From Agrobacterium vaccinii (lineage in GTDB: Bacteria > Pseudomonadota > Alphaproteobacteria > Rhizobiales > Rhizobiaceae): a stretch of 64,000 nt of DNA. Made by a program: the position numbers and the translations under genes. The notes below the pieces were generated by a model. The model was not told where the DNA came from. It ran no database searches and saw only the letters and a program-made list of their open reading frames with translations. Of the stretch, positions 1 through 8,797 are shown piece after piece (within the stretch, counting starts at the first letter, position 1; the number at the start of each line of letters is the position of its first letter). The stretch lies in the NCBI RefSeq assembly GCF_021310995.1, contig NZ_CP054151.1, positions 1,116,001-1,180,000 on the forward strand, read 5' to 3'.

Positions 1-175
1 GCTTGAACAGCACAAGATCATAAAAGCTTGTGAAAACGGCCTGGATCATCGGCAGAAAGACGATCACCGCTGTGACGACAACAGCCGGCGCCAGCAGCCA
101 GTAGGGCATGAACTGCTGGCTTTGCCAGAACGGCTTTACCTTCTGTTGCTGGTGCGTGGAGACGATCGGCGACAT
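1..175 (-). CDS. Carbohydrate ABC transporter permease, N-terminal part (cut by window edge)
   Basis: The 58 codons from the ATG at 175 are open to the window edge. They encode a short polar N-terminus (MSPIVSTHQQQKVKPF) followed by a first membrane helix (YWLLAPAVVVTAVIVFLPM) and the QAVFTSFYDL stretch typical of MalF/UgpA-type permeases. An AGGA ribosome site lies about eight bases upstream. It follows the binding-protein gene on the same strand after 71 bases that contain a strong hairpin, so it is very likely the first permease of that importer. The rest of the gene and any second permease lie outside the window. The family is clear from topology and context; the substrate cannot be told. 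Confidence 0.8.
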   Translation of the reverse strand, partial: MSPIVSTHQQQKVKPFWQSQQFMPYWLLAPAVVVTAVIVFLPMIQAVFTSFYDLVLFK

Positions 176-210
176 GCGGTTATCCTGGGTTTCGGATCGA
201 TGCTTTGGGA

Positions 211-239
211 GGGCTCCGGTGGAACGTCCAGTGGAGCCC
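211..239 (-). other. Stem-loop between binding-protein and permease genes
   Basis: GGGCTCC (211-217) pairs with GGAGCCC (233-239), and inside it TGGA (220-223) pairs with TCCA (227-230). No T-tract follows in the direction of transcription, so it resembles an mRNA-stabilising or attenuating hairpin more than a terminator. Its place after a binding-protein gene matches other importer operons in this window. Confidence 0.6.
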
Positions 240-246
240 GCCTGCC

Positions 247-1449
247 TTATTGCGCAAACAGTGTGTTGAGCTGTTCCATCATCTGCTGCGAGGTTGTCTG
301 GCCGGTGAGTGCCTGCTGCATTGCCGTCTGCCACGCCGTATTCACAAATTCCGACGTGCCGGAACTCTGGGGAAGGACATGCGCGAAGGGAAGGGACTGC
401 ACGGTGGCGTCCACGAAGCGGCGTTCATGGAGTTTCCAGTCGGCAGAACCGCTTTTCGTCACGGTCATCTGGCCGGTCGCAGTGTTGAACGCGACGTTGT
501 TTTCGCCTTCCGCGAGGAAGGAAATCCATTTCCACGCCGCATCCTTGACCGAGGACGAGGAGAAGACGGCTAGTGATTCATCGCCATAGGACGTCCACTG
601 TTTGCCACCACATTTCGGTACAGGAACGGCAGAAACCTTGTCTCCGAGTGCGGCGACGAGGTCTTTGGACGAGCCGATGTGATGAATGGTCATGGCCGTC
701 TTGCCGGTTTTGAAGGCCGCGATGATTTCCTGGAAACCGTCATTAGGCGCAGATGGTGGAATGACCTTGTCTTTCTGGAAGAGGTCGATCAGCCATTGGT
801 TGGCGGCGACCGCCTGTGGTGTCGTCAGTCCGCCGGGTTTCAGCTCCGCACCCTGTGAGAACACGAAAGCGCCCCACTGGTCCCAGCCGCCCTTGCCGCC
901 ACGCAGGCCAAAACCATAGGTGTTGGGCGCCTTTGTCAGCTTGATTGCGGCCTCGCGGAAATCCTCACAGGTTGCCGGTGGCTTCAAGCCCGCTGCTTCG
1001 AACAGATCGGTGCGGTAATAGAGGTAAAGAACGACATACTGGATGGGCAGATAATATTGTTTGCCATCTGCGCCCTTGTTCAATTCAAGCAGGTTGTCGA
1101 GAAGGTCTGCCTTCCCCGGCCAGGCATTGATCCGATCATCAAGCGGCTCCAGAGCGCCCATCTCGGACAGACGCGGTTGGGCGAAGAGTTTGACCATCGC
1201 TGCGTCCGGCGCGCTGCCGCCCACGAGAGCCGTGTAGAGATTGTCGTAGTAACTGTTCCACGGAACGTTTTCCGCTTCGATCTTGATGTCCGGGTTGGCT
1301 TTTTCAAACTTGGCGACAAGATCCGACATCGGATTTGCCGGATTGTCGAAATGGTACCAGAAGCGAACAGTGTCAGCGGCGTTAGCTGGGCTGAATGCCA
1401 CGGTCGCGGCCATCGCTACACTAATTGCTAGTTTTTTCAGAAGTTTCAT
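247..1449 (-). CDS. Carbohydrate ABC transporter substrate-binding protein (family 1)
   Basis: A 400-residue periplasmic binding protein of the MalE/UgpB class. It delivers a sugar or glycoside to the permease encoded downstream at 175. The start is the ATG at 1449, preceded by GGAGGAG nine bases upstream; a longer reading has no such site. The N-terminus is a Sec signal (KLLKKLAISVAMAATVAF, cleavage after ANA). The body has the WYHF and APNDGFQEIIAAFKTGKTAM blocks, which recur in the binding protein at 16903 (APNDSYRQIMEGFRTGQTAM), so the two are paralogues. It lies 36 bases after the alpha/beta hydrolase in the GntR-led operon. Substrate unknown. Confidence 0.9.
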   Translation of the reverse strand: MKLLKKLAISVAMAATVAFSPANAADTVRFWYHFDNPANPMSDLVAKFEKANPDIKIEAENVPWNSYYDNLYTALVGGSAPDAAMVKLFAQPRLSEMGALEPLDDRINAWPGKADLLDNLLELNKGADGKQYYLPIQYVVLYLYYRTDLFEAAGLKPPATCEDFREAAIKLTKAPNTYGFGLRGGKGGWDQWGAFVFSQGAELKPGGLTTPQAVAANQWLIDLFQKDKVIPPSAPNDGFQEIIAAFKTGKTAMTIHHIGSSKDLVAALGDKVSAVPVPKCGGKQWTSYGDESLAVFSSSSVKDAAWKWISFLAEGENNVAFNTATGQMTVTKSGSADWKLHERRFVDATVQSLPFAHVLPQSSGTSEFVNTAWQTAMQQALTGQTTSQQMMEQLNTLFAQ

Positions 1450-1485
1450 TGCTGTTATCTCCTCCGTTATCAGCAATTCACGTTT

Positions 1486-2463
1486 TCAGTTCGTCATCAT
1501 CCTTCTTGCCGCCCTCCCAGCAGACCGCAGCGCCTCCCGCGCTGCCTCCAGTTCGTTGGTGTTTTGCAGGAAGCCGTGGGTAACGCCGGGTACGATCTCA
1601 AACTCGTCCGTGCGTCCCAGGATTGTTAGCCGAGCGTGCAGCGCCACTGTGTCCGAAAACAGCGGATCGACCCCCGCTGCCATCAGGTAAAGCGGTGGCA
1701 GGTGCGAAAGCGCTTCGTCGGTCGCCACAAGCGGGCAGGCGAATGGGTCGCTGTCAATCGCGCCGTCGCCAGCATACCAGGCCCAATAGCGACGCATCTT
1801 CGCAGTCGTTAGGCCCGGGCCGTTTTCAAATCGGACGTAAGAGTCCCCCGTGAGATCGGCAGCAAAGTTTCCATAGAAAAGCAGGCCGCCATCCGGCAGC
1901 GCATGTCCGTTCGCCTGTTGGTGCAACATGGCGGCAAGGGCAAGATTGGCACCGGCGGAATCTCCCGAAATCAAGAGGGGTCCGGTATTCACTCCGTTGA
2001 CGTCGCCTGCAAGGAGCGCTCTCAAACAGGCGACGACATCGAGCAGGCCAGCAGGAAACGGATGTTCCGGGGCGAGTCGATAATCCGGCATTGCAACAGC
2101 CATGCCCGTTTCGTTGGCGAGCACCCGAGCGCATCGTTCGTGGGTTTCAGGGCTGCAAAAGGCAAAGCCGCCGCCGTGCACGAACAGAACAGTTCCGTTG
2201 CTGGCGTTTTCCGGTGTCAGGATGCGCATCCGGCATGACGCTGACCCGAGCGTTGTGTCAGCCGCGATCCAGACCTCGGTATCCGACGCCATCGGCGGCA
2301 GGTCTACGTTCCAGCGCTGATTCAGGCGCTCAGACAGCGCACGTCCCTCCGCAGGTGGAAGAAGAGTGGCATCCGGCAAAGGGCCGGTTTCCGCCATCAC
2401 CTTTTCCATGAGGGCCTGCATCTGCGGTGAGATGATGCCGGGATCGGCCTGGTGAGTGCTCAT
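1486..2463 (-). CDS. Alpha/beta hydrolase-3 family esterase
   Basis: A 325-residue cytoplasmic esterase or lipase of the hormone-sensitive lipase family. The oxyanion motif HGGGFAFCS, the nucleophile elbow GDSAGAN and the late GVTHGFLQ histidine block are all present, with an aspartate in the AAGVDPLFSD segment. The ATG at 2463 overlaps the stop of the GntR gene (ATGA), so translation is probably coupled; a longer reading from 2658 would overlap GntR deeply and is not credible. Being between a GntR regulator and a sugar-binding protein suggests deacylation of an esterified carbohydrate or aromatic-sugar conjugate, but that is inference. Confidence 0.85.
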   Translation of the reverse strand: MSTHQADPGIISPQMQALMEKVMAETGPLPDATLLPPAEGRALSERLNQRWNVDLPPMASDTEVWIAADTTLGSASCRMRILTPENASNGTVLFVHGGGFAFCSPETHERCARVLANETGMAVAMPDYRLAPEHPFPAGLLDVVACLRALLAGDVNGVNTGPLLISGDSAGANLALAAMLHQQANGHALPDGGLLFYGNFAADLTGDSYVRFENGPGLTTAKMRRYWAWYAGDGAIDSDPFACPLVATDEALSHLPPLYLMAAGVDPLFSDTVALHARLTILGRTDEFEIVPGVTHGFLQNTNELEAAREALRSAGRAARRMMTN

Positions 2464-3137
2464 TGGTTGGCATCCGGGAAAACATCGGGCCCGAAGTCGA
2501 CAATGGTCGCGATGTGGTGTCGCATGGCGGTAGTGGCGTTGGCGACGTCGCCACTTTCGATAGCATCGATGATGCTGCGATGGCGCAAGGCCGTGGCCTT
2601 CAGGTCGCGTTCCATCCGGCTTTGCGAAATCTTGAAGCGGTGATTGTGCACGAGGCATCGATGCAGGATTGGGTCCAGCGCAGGAAGACTTGCGCTCTCC
2701 AATATTCGTCGATGAAAATCCCGATCGATCGCAGCCAGTTGAAGTTCATCATCGTCATCCGCTGCCGTCAGCATCTCATCGAGCATGACGTTCAGGTCCA
2801 GGATCAGCGCCTTGTTGGCGGACCGCATCGTCCGCGGCAGTCCGCTGCATTCGATATGCGTGCGAAGGCGGAACATCTCGATGGCTTCATCCGCCGTGCA
2901 TTCCGAAACCTGCGTACCACGATGTCCCTGGCGACGAACGAGGCCTTCTTCTTGCAACTGCAAAAGCGCTTCACGCACTGTGCCCTGACTGCATTGGAAA
3001 TGTGCGGCAAGCTCCAACTCCGTCAGCCCGGTGCCCGCAGTCAGGTTCCCAAGCATGATGTCGCGCTTCAGCGCGTTGAAAGCCGTTGCCGCTTTCGGAG
3101 GCTTGTTCACGACAGGTTTGGGCGAAAAATATGTCAT
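2460..3137 (-). CDS. GntR family transcriptional regulator (FadR/FCD type)
   Basis: A 225-residue regulator with a winged helix in the first 75 residues (KRDIMLGNLTAGTGLTELELA, QCSQGTVREALLQLQEEGLV, RRQGHRGTQV) and an FCD ligand domain (LRTHIECSGL, DRDFHRRILESA, HRSIIDAIESGD, RHHI). It heads the minus-strand operon with the hydrolase and binding protein and faces the ATPase gene at 3234. A 9+2+9 palindrome lies between the two divergent genes and is the obvious operator. It is expected to repress the importer until a sugar-derived ligand binds the FCD domain. Confidence 0.9.
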   Translation of the reverse strand: MTYFSPKPVVNKPPKAATAFNALKRDIMLGNLTAGTGLTELELAAHFQCSQGTVREALLQLQEEGLVRRQGHRGTQVSECTADEAIEMFRLRTHIECSGLPRTMRSANKALILDLNVMLDEMLTAADDDDELQLAAIDRDFHRRILESASLPALDPILHRCLVHNHRFKISQSRMERDLKATALRHRSIIDAIESGDVANATTAMRHHIATIVDFGPDVFPDANQ

Positions 3138-3170
3138 CGGGTCTGCCTAGCAACGGAGACTTGAATATAT

Positions 3171-3190
3171 TATCATTATTGATAATGATA
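3171..3190. promoter_or_regulatory. Palindromic operator between the GntR and ATPase genes
   Basis: TATCATTAT-TG-ATAATGATA is a perfect 9-bp inverted repeat with a 2-bp spacer. It sits in the 96-base divergent intergenic region, 33 bases from the GntR start and 43 from the ATPase start. Position and symmetry fit a dimeric GntR site controlling both units. Confidence 0.6.
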
Positions 3191-3233
3191 TCGATAATGG
3201 CCGTCAAGGTCGAAAACACCGGGAGGAAACTTG

Positions 3234-4313
3234 ATGACGGTCATAACGCTGAAGAATATCAGCAAGTCCTACGGCGAGCTCCAGGTCATCCACGGTATTG
3301 ATATAGATATTGGCAGCGGTGAGTTTCTTGTCCTCGTCGGACCTTCCGGCTGCGGAAAATCGACGCTCCTGCGCATGATTGCGGGGCTTGAAGGTATTTC
3401 CGGTGGTGAGCTTGCAATCGGCGGCAGCACGGTCAACGATCTGTCACCCGCAGAACGTAACATCGCGATGGTGTTTCAGGACTACGCGCTCTATCCGCAT
3501 ATGACGGTTGAAGACAATATGTCGTTTGGCTTGAAGATGCGTGGAACAGCGCAGGACGAAATCGACAGGCGCGTGGATAATGCCGCCAATGTTCTCAAGA
3601 TTACCGATTTTCTTGAACGTCGCCCTGCGCAATTGTCCGGCGGTCAGCGTCAGCGTGTTGCCATGGGTCGGGCAATCGTCCGCGAGCCAGCCGCGTTTCT
3701 GTTTGATGAACCGCTTTCCAATCTGGATGCGTCCTTACGTGTCGAAATGCGTTTGGAGATCGCCAAGCTCCACAATCGCATGAAAGCGACGACGGTGTAC
3801 GTGACCCACGATCAGGTGGAGGCGATGACTCTGGCTGACAGGATTGCCGTTATGAACGCGGGCAGAGTGGAGCAGATTGGCAAACCCCTCGATCTCTACC
3901 GACGGCCCGCAAGCCTTTTCGTGGCACGGTTCATAGGTAGTCCGACGATGAACACCATCGACACCACGTCCGAAGGCGACAAGGCGATTACCGTTCTGGG
4001 ACGCCAAATTGATGTTGTGGAATATGTCGGGGAGCGCAGCGCGGCTCCTATTGTATTCGGCATTCGCCCCGAGGACCTCAGCAGCTGTCCGCCGGAAGAG
4101 GCATGGTTCTCAGGCGAGGTCGTGGTGGCAGAACGGCTTGGCAGTCAGACATATGCCTATCTTGAGATAGGCGGCACCCGCATGCTGACGGTGGAATTAC
4201 CTCGCGACGCAGATATCACTGTCGGAGAAATGATCCATGTCAAGGGAGAGACCGGCTCGGTTCATCTATTCGACAAATCGACAGGACGACGTTTAAACAA
4301 TGGGTTCGTGTAG
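3234..4313 (+). CDS. Carbohydrate ABC transporter ATPase (UgpC/MalK type)
   Basis: A 359-residue nucleotide-binding subunit of the CUT1 class. Walker A GPSGCGKST at 36-44, Q-loop VFQDYALYP, signature LSGGQ near 134, Walker B FLFDEP near 155, switch histidine VTHD near 192, and a C-terminal TOBE/regulatory domain of about 120 residues (FGIRPEDL). The ATG at 3234 has GGAGGA six bases upstream; the TTG just before it is less likely. It is divergent from the GntR operon that holds the binding protein and permease and probably energises that importer. Confidence 0.93.
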   Translation: MTVITLKNISKSYGELQVIHGIDIDIGSGEFLVLVGPSGCGKSTLLRMIAGLEGISGGELAIGGSTVNDLSPAERNIAMVFQDYALYPHMTVEDNMSFGLKMRGTAQDEIDRRVDNAANVLKITDFLERRPAQLSGGQRQRVAMGRAIVREPAAFLFDEPLSNLDASLRVEMRLEIAKLHNRMKATTVYVTHDQVEAMTLADRIAVMNAGRVEQIGKPLDLYRRPASLFVARFIGSPTMNTIDTTSEGDKAITVLGRQIDVVEYVGERSAAPIVFGIRPEDLSSCPPEEAWFSGEVVVAERLGSQTYAYLEIGGTRMLTVELPRDADITVGEMIHVKGETGSVHLFDKSTGRRLNNGFV

Positions 4314-4427
4314 CGGGCGAAAGCAGGAATGATGCCAAACCTTTATCATAGATCATGCGATAAATGATCTGCTGGGACGATGTCCAATGGTCGCTTCCCG
4401 CACCCTACCGGCCAAGAGTCGTTAGCC

Positions 4428-5549
4428 TTATGCCTCAAATACTTCTACACGATTGCGACCGTTCCGTTTTGCGGCGTAGAGCGCCTGGTCGGCATTACTC
4501 AAAAGAGTTTTCAGTGCCATTCCATCCGCGACTGTAGCAATGCCCAAACTAATTGTGAGTGGGATGTGTTTTCCATCATGCCATATGTCAAGCGCCTCGA
4601 CAGTACGGCGTAGGTGTTCGGCCTGTTGCATGAGAGCGTGCGTAGAAGAGGCCTTCACATAAAGGCCGAACTCCTCGCCACCCAGTCTTGCGAATATGCT
4701 GTCTCTTGGCAGAGTTTCGGCCATCCCTTTGGCTGCGGCAATAAGAACATGGTCACCTGCAGCGTGGCCGAAGGTATCGTTGACCCGCTTGAAATGATCG
4801 ATATCGATGATCGCTAAGGTATCACCGGGCGCTGTCTGTGACGGCAATTTGGAGAAGAACCAATGTCGATTATGAATCTGTGTCAACGGGTCCGTGGCCA
4901 GCAGATGAAGCAGACGGGTTTCAGCCCTTTCCTTGGCGAAAACGAGCACGAACATGGCGATAAAAAACTGACAGAGGATGAGGAGGAAGAATGTTTCACT
5001 GACGGAGATTGAGATCGCTTCGGGCGTTGCAATGCTTGCAATCGTAATCAACCCCAACAGTGCTTTAGCGGCAAACGACAAAGCCAAGGGAAAACGAGCG
5101 CGAATGTTCTCGCTGCGTGTGTTGCGCAAGACAACGACACCACAGGACGCCATAAAGATTGCCATCAGCGTCAGGAAAACCGTCGCGCGATAAACGTTGG
5201 TCAAATGGAAATCAGTCGCGATTGCCACGATGACCGTCAAAGGTGTGATCGCAAGCACGATCGAATCTCGATGAGAAACCTTTTCGGTGACGAGGCGCCG
5301 GATGCCAATCCAGAGCAGTCCGTAAGCGAGCGGGCCTAAAGCAAGGCTTACCAGTGTCCAAGCATAATATGGCAGCTCGCCCCTTTCGCCAGCACCTGCA
5401 ATCGAAGAGCCTACGGCCAGCAAGATAAATGCGATTGCCATAAGCCGCAGACCCAAGCGCTTGCCGGATTGCCACCTGACATACATGAAGCAGACAGCCC
5501 CAACGAGAAGTGACGACTTATGCAGAAGCAAGACAGTATTGAGATCCAA
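4428..5549 (-). CDS. Membrane diguanylate cyclase (GGDEF domain)
   Basis: A 373-residue protein with about six or seven hydrophobic segments in residues 1-205 and a GGDEF domain from about 215 to the end. It should make cyclic di-GMP from two GTP. The active-site loop reads LGGEEFG at 289-295; substrate-binding NDTFGH and the DPLTQIHNR start of the domain are present. The usual inhibitory I-site (RxxD five residues before GGEEF) is not seen: the sequence there is RDSIFARL. It stands alone, convergent with the ATPase gene, so neighbours do not reveal its signal. The membrane sensor part is not a family I can name. Confidence 0.9.
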   Translation of the reverse strand: MDLNTVLLLHKSSLLVGAVCFMYVRWQSGKRLGLRLMAIAFILLAVGSSIAGAGERGELPYYAWTLVSLALGPLAYGLLWIGIRRLVTEKVSHRDSIVLAITPLTVIVAIATDFHLTNVYRATVFLTLMAIFMASCGVVVLRNTRSENIRARFPLALSFAAKALLGLITIASIATPEAISISVSETFFLLILCQFFIAMFVLVFAKERAETRLLHLLATDPLTQIHNRHWFFSKLPSQTAPGDTLAIIDIDHFKRVNDTFGHAAGDHVLIAAAKGMAETLPRDSIFARLGGEEFGLYVKASSTHALMQQAEHLRRTVEALDIWHDGKHIPLTISLGIATVADGMALKTLLSNADQALYAAKRNGRNRVEVFEA

Positions 5550-5867
5550 GTCGATCGCCCAAAAATTCTAATGTGTCCAATAACAGCCGGACTTTAGCAT
5601 CTATGAATTACTGAAGGCTGAAATTGGTTTTTATAGTTTTGGGCATTCTGTACGAATCGCGAGGGGATAGTCTTGGCATTTCTGTATCGTAACTGCGGCG
5701 AACGGTTGCGCTATGAGGCACAAACAATGGCTTCATGTCCGTTTATAATCTGTGGCGTCCCTCGGCTATGCCAACGAGATATCTGTCCAGCTAGCACAAG
5801 CAATGCTCACGGCAACGCACCTGCGATGAGCCGCTGACTGTTTGTCAAAATATGCAGGACAGGCCAT
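5550..5867. other. Intergenic stretch of 318 bases
   Basis: No convincing gene. It should contain the promoter of the diguanylate cyclase. A 54-codon reading frame at 5673-5837 (TTG start with GAGGGG eight bases before it) encodes a Cys-containing peptide (YRNCGERLRYEAQTMASCP), but nothing else supports it. Confidence 0.5.
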
Positions 5868-7205
5868 TCAGGCAGACTGCGCGAAGTTTCTTACATCGCC
5901 CACGCGGCCCAGGCCGAAATGCGACCGGAGGGTGTTGCCTTCATACCTTTTGCGGAACAGGCCTCGCTTTTGCAGGATCGGAACCACCTCTTCGGCAAAG
6001 AGCGAAAGCTGGCTGTTGATGATCGGCGGCATGACGTTGAAGCCATCTGCTGCGCCGCTGCGAAACCAGTCTTCGATGATGTCGGCAACCTGTTCTGGAG
6101 TGCCGGTCGCCACGAAATGTCCGCGCGCACCGGCCAGCTTGCGCAACAACTGACGAAGTGTCAGGTTTTCCTTGAGCGTCAAATCCACGTAACCGATCAC
6201 GCGGCTCTTCGAAGCCTCTACCGTTTCGGGGTCGGGGAAGTCACTGCGTGTGAGTGGTCTGTCCAGCGGAATGTGGCTGAAGTCATGGCCTCCGAACCGT
6301 GCCGACAGGCGTGTCAGACCCACATCTGTACTGGTGAGGGCATCCAGTTCTTCCCAGACCCGCTCAGCCTCTTTCATGGTAGAGCCAATCGCAGCACTTA
6401 TGCCCGGCAAAACGACGATGTCATCTGCACTGCGTCCGTAGCCAGTCGCGCGAGTTTTGATGTCGGCATAAAAGGCCTTGGCCGATTCTTTCGTCATATG
6501 TGCGGTGAAGATCGCTTCGGCCCATCTGGCTGCAAAACCACGACCTGCATCGGACTGGCCAGCTTGGATATAGACCGGACGAGATTGCGGGCTTTCAGGC
6601 ACGTTGAGCGGCCCTGATGTCCGATAGTGATGGCCGACGTAGTTCGCTGGCACGATCCGGTCGCGGTCGAGATAGTGCCCACTTTCCCGGTCGTCCAGCA
6701 CGGCATCTGCGGGAAAGCTCTTCCAGAGTGCGTCGACCGCCTCTACAAATTCTTCTGCCAGCTTGTAACGATCTCCATGATCGAGATTTTGCTGGAGCCC
6801 ATAATTGGCGCCTGCCTCCGGTGCCCAGGACGTGACGATATTCCACCCTGCGCGACCGTTTGACAGGTGATCCAGCGTGGCGAACTGGCGGGCGAGGGTG
6901 TAGGGCAAGCTGTAGGTTGTCGATGCTGTGCCGATGAGGCCGATGTTTTTCGTATGGGCTGCAAGCAGCGAAAGAAGAACGATAGGCTCCAGCGATCCCG
7001 ACGACGCCAATCCGCTGCTGTTACCCGCCGCCAATGTATCGGCCAGAAAGACGGCGTCGAACTTCGCGTCTTCGGCGATCGTTGCAGCCTCGACATAGAG
7101 GTTCAAGTCGGTCAGCGCCTTGTGGTTTGACTTGGGATGTCTCCACGCTCCCTCATGGTGGCCGCGGGACATGAGAAACAGATTGAGATGCAACTGACGC
7201 GACAT
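5868..7205 (-). CDS. FMN-dependent monooxygenase, NtaA/SnaA/DszA family
   Basis: A 445-residue member of the bacterial luciferase-like class that uses reduced FMN and oxygen to break down nitrilotriacetate, thiophenes, sulfones or sulfonates. Typical blocks are HLNLFLMSRGHHEGAWR at the N-terminus, FDAVFLADTLA, DHLSNGRAGWNIVTSW and PVYIQAGQSDAGR. Start at the ATG 7205 with GAAGGA upstream. It is the last gene of the minus-strand sulfonate/taurine-type importer operon, ten bases after the ATPase. The context suggests release of sulfite from an imported organosulfur compound. No flavin reductase gene is linked. Confidence 0.88.
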   Translation of the reverse strand: MSRQLHLNLFLMSRGHHEGAWRHPKSNHKALTDLNLYVEAATIAEDAKFDAVFLADTLAAGNSSGLASSGSLEPIVLLSLLAAHTKNIGLIGTASTTYSLPYTLARQFATLDHLSNGRAGWNIVTSWAPEAGANYGLQQNLDHGDRYKLAEEFVEAVDALWKSFPADAVLDDRESGHYLDRDRIVPANYVGHHYRTSGPLNVPESPQSRPVYIQAGQSDAGRGFAARWAEAIFTAHMTKESAKAFYADIKTRATGYGRSADDIVVLPGISAAIGSTMKEAERVWEELDALTSTDVGLTRLSARFGGHDFSHIPLDRPLTRSDFPDPETVEASKSRVIGYVDLTLKENLTLRQLLRKLAGARGHFVATGTPEQVADIIEDWFRSGAADGFNVMPPIINSQLSLFAEEVVPILQKRGLFRKRYEGNTLRSHFGLGRVGDVRNFAQSA

Positions 7206-7215
7206 GGTATGTCCT

Positions 7216-7938
7216 TCAAATAGTGTCGGCTTCGACGCCAAGGCTTCTAAGCAGCTTTGTTCGTAGCAAGGAGAGTTCGCTCTGGTGCTCGCGGCGGGGG
7301 TGGGGAAGCGAGATGGAATGGTCTTCGGCGATACTGCCGTCCTTCAAGACAAGGATGCGGTCAGACAGAAGCAAAGCCTCGTCCACATCGTGCGTGACAA
7401 GGATGATTGTTGGTTTTTGATGCTGGACGAGACGCATAAGCAGCGCCTGCATTTTCAACCGTGTGAGTGCGTCCAGTGCCCCGAAGGGTTCGTCGGCCAA
7501 CAAAAGATCAGGCATACGCAGCAATGATCTTGCCAGCGAAGCCCGCTGTTTTTGTCCGCCTGATAGCGTCGATGGCCAGACGTCTGCCTTGTCGCCAATG
7601 CCGACATCCCCAAGCATTTCCTGCGCGGCTGTTCGTGCATCGGATCGACGTAGCCCGAGCGTGACATTGTCGATGACAGTCTTCCACGGCAGAAGCCGCG
7701 AATCTTGAAAAAGAACGGATACGTTTTCCGGCGTGCTGTAATGGCCCCTCGTTTCTGCATCGTCGTCAAGTCCGGCAAGCGCCCGCAGCAGGGTCGTCTT
7801 ACCGGACCCGGATTCTCCAAGCAGGGTCACGAATTGCCCCGCAGGAATATCCAGCGAGATGCGATCCAGAACGGTTTTGGTATCGAAGCTGCGTGAAAGG
7901 TCGCGCAAAACCACAGCATTTTTCACATGTAGATTCAT
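7216..7938 (-). CDS. ABC transporter ATPase, nitrate/sulfonate/taurine (SsuB) type
   Basis: A 240-residue ATPase with Walker A GESGSGKTT at 41-49, Q-loop LFQDSRLLPW (the SsuB/TauB/NrtD signature), LSGGQKQR, Walker B LLLADEPFGALDAL and VTHDVDEAL. The short length without a TOBE domain also fits the family. Its start overlaps the permease stop by four bases (ATGA), so the two are translationally coupled. Confidence 0.92.
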   Translation of the reverse strand: MNLHVKNAVVLRDLSRSFDTKTVLDRISLDIPAGQFVTLLGESGSGKTTLLRALAGLDDDAETRGHYSTPENVSVLFQDSRLLPWKTVIDNVTLGLRRSDARTAAQEMLGDVGIGDKADVWPSTLSGGQKQRASLARSLLRMPDLLLADEPFGALDALTRLKMQALLMRLVQHQKPTIILVTHDVDEALLLSDRILVLKDGSIAEDHSISLPHPRREHQSELSLLRTKLLRSLGVEADTI

Positions 7939-8786
7939 GATCCCAAAGCCCGTCTGTAGGAAAGTGCACGGGTTTCGATCAGCCTAACGACCGCGTCGGA
8001 GGCGAGACCCAAAATGGCGTAAATCATGATGCCAACGACGATGATGTCTGTCTGGCCCCAGTCACGCGCCCGGTTCATCAGATAGCCTATGCCCGTTTGC
8101 GTATTGACGAGTTCCAGCACCACAAGGGCTGTCCAACAGAGAGCGACCGCAAGACGCAACGACACGAAGAAGCCGGGCAGGGCGCCGGGCAGGGCGACGT
8201 GGCGAATGAACTCAAGCCGGGTCAGGCCCAAGGTCCGCGCGAGCTCGACATGACCGATATCGATGCCGCGCAGTGCCGCATGGGTGTTGATATAGACCGG
8301 GACGAGTACGGCGGTGAAGATCAGGAAAACCTTCATAGACTCGCCAATGCCCAGCCAGATGATGACGAGCGGTATGAGCGCGAGCGTCGGTATCGCTCTT
8401 TTGATCTGGACAAGTCCGTCTATCAAAGCTTCGCCGGTTCGAGTGAGCCCAGATAGCAAAGCCAGGACGACGCCGACGAGAACACCCAGAAACAGCCCGG
8501 AATAGGCGCGGATTGCTGACGCCGCGAGGTGGGGCAGGAGGGTGCCGTCCACCAGCATGTCATAGCCTGTGTGAATGGCGGTCGATGGGGCTGCCAGCGT
8601 GCTTGGCGACAGCAGGCCAAGCCGGGAGGCCGCTTCCCACGTTGCAAGGAGGATGATCGGCCCGAGTAATCGCATTCCCGGCGGCAGCTTTGCCGGGGTA
8701 AGGCGGACAGCTTTGCGCTGGCTGCTAAACTCCGTGGCGCGTCTGGTGACGCCGCTTGCAAACCGTCCTGATGTAATGTCTGCCAT
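7935..8786 (-). CDS. ABC transporter permease, SsuC/TauC type
   Basis: A 283-residue inner-membrane permease with about six helices and the cytoplasmic coupling loop ELARTLGLTRLEFIRHVALPGALPG. Start at the ATG 8786 with GGAGG four bases upstream; an in-frame TTG five codons earlier would bury the ribosome site. It lies 11 bases after the binding protein and overlaps the ATPase gene. It should form the channel for a sulfonate-like substrate. Confidence 0.92.
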   Translation of the reverse strand: MADITSGRFASGVTRRATEFSSQRKAVRLTPAKLPPGMRLLGPIILLATWEAASRLGLLSPSTLAAPSTAIHTGYDMLVDGTLLPHLAASAIRAYSGLFLGVLVGVVLALLSGLTRTGEALIDGLVQIKRAIPTLALIPLVIIWLGIGESMKVFLIFTAVLVPVYINTHAALRGIDIGHVELARTLGLTRLEFIRHVALPGALPGFFVSLRLAVALCWTALVVLELVNTQTGIGYLMNRARDWGQTDIIVVGIMIYAILGLASDAVVRLIETRALSYRRALGS

Positions 8787-8797
8787 GAGACCTCCGA

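Noticed and set aside
4340..4375. Inverted GATCAT and ATGATC words after the ATPase gene
   Set aside because: Short arms with no T-tract; too weak to call a terminator or operator.
5673..5837. 54-codon Cys-containing frame with a TTG start and GAGGGG upstream
   Set aside because: Resembles a zinc-ribbon only loosely; lies in a low-information gap and has no neighbour context, so it is mentioned only in the intergenic entry.
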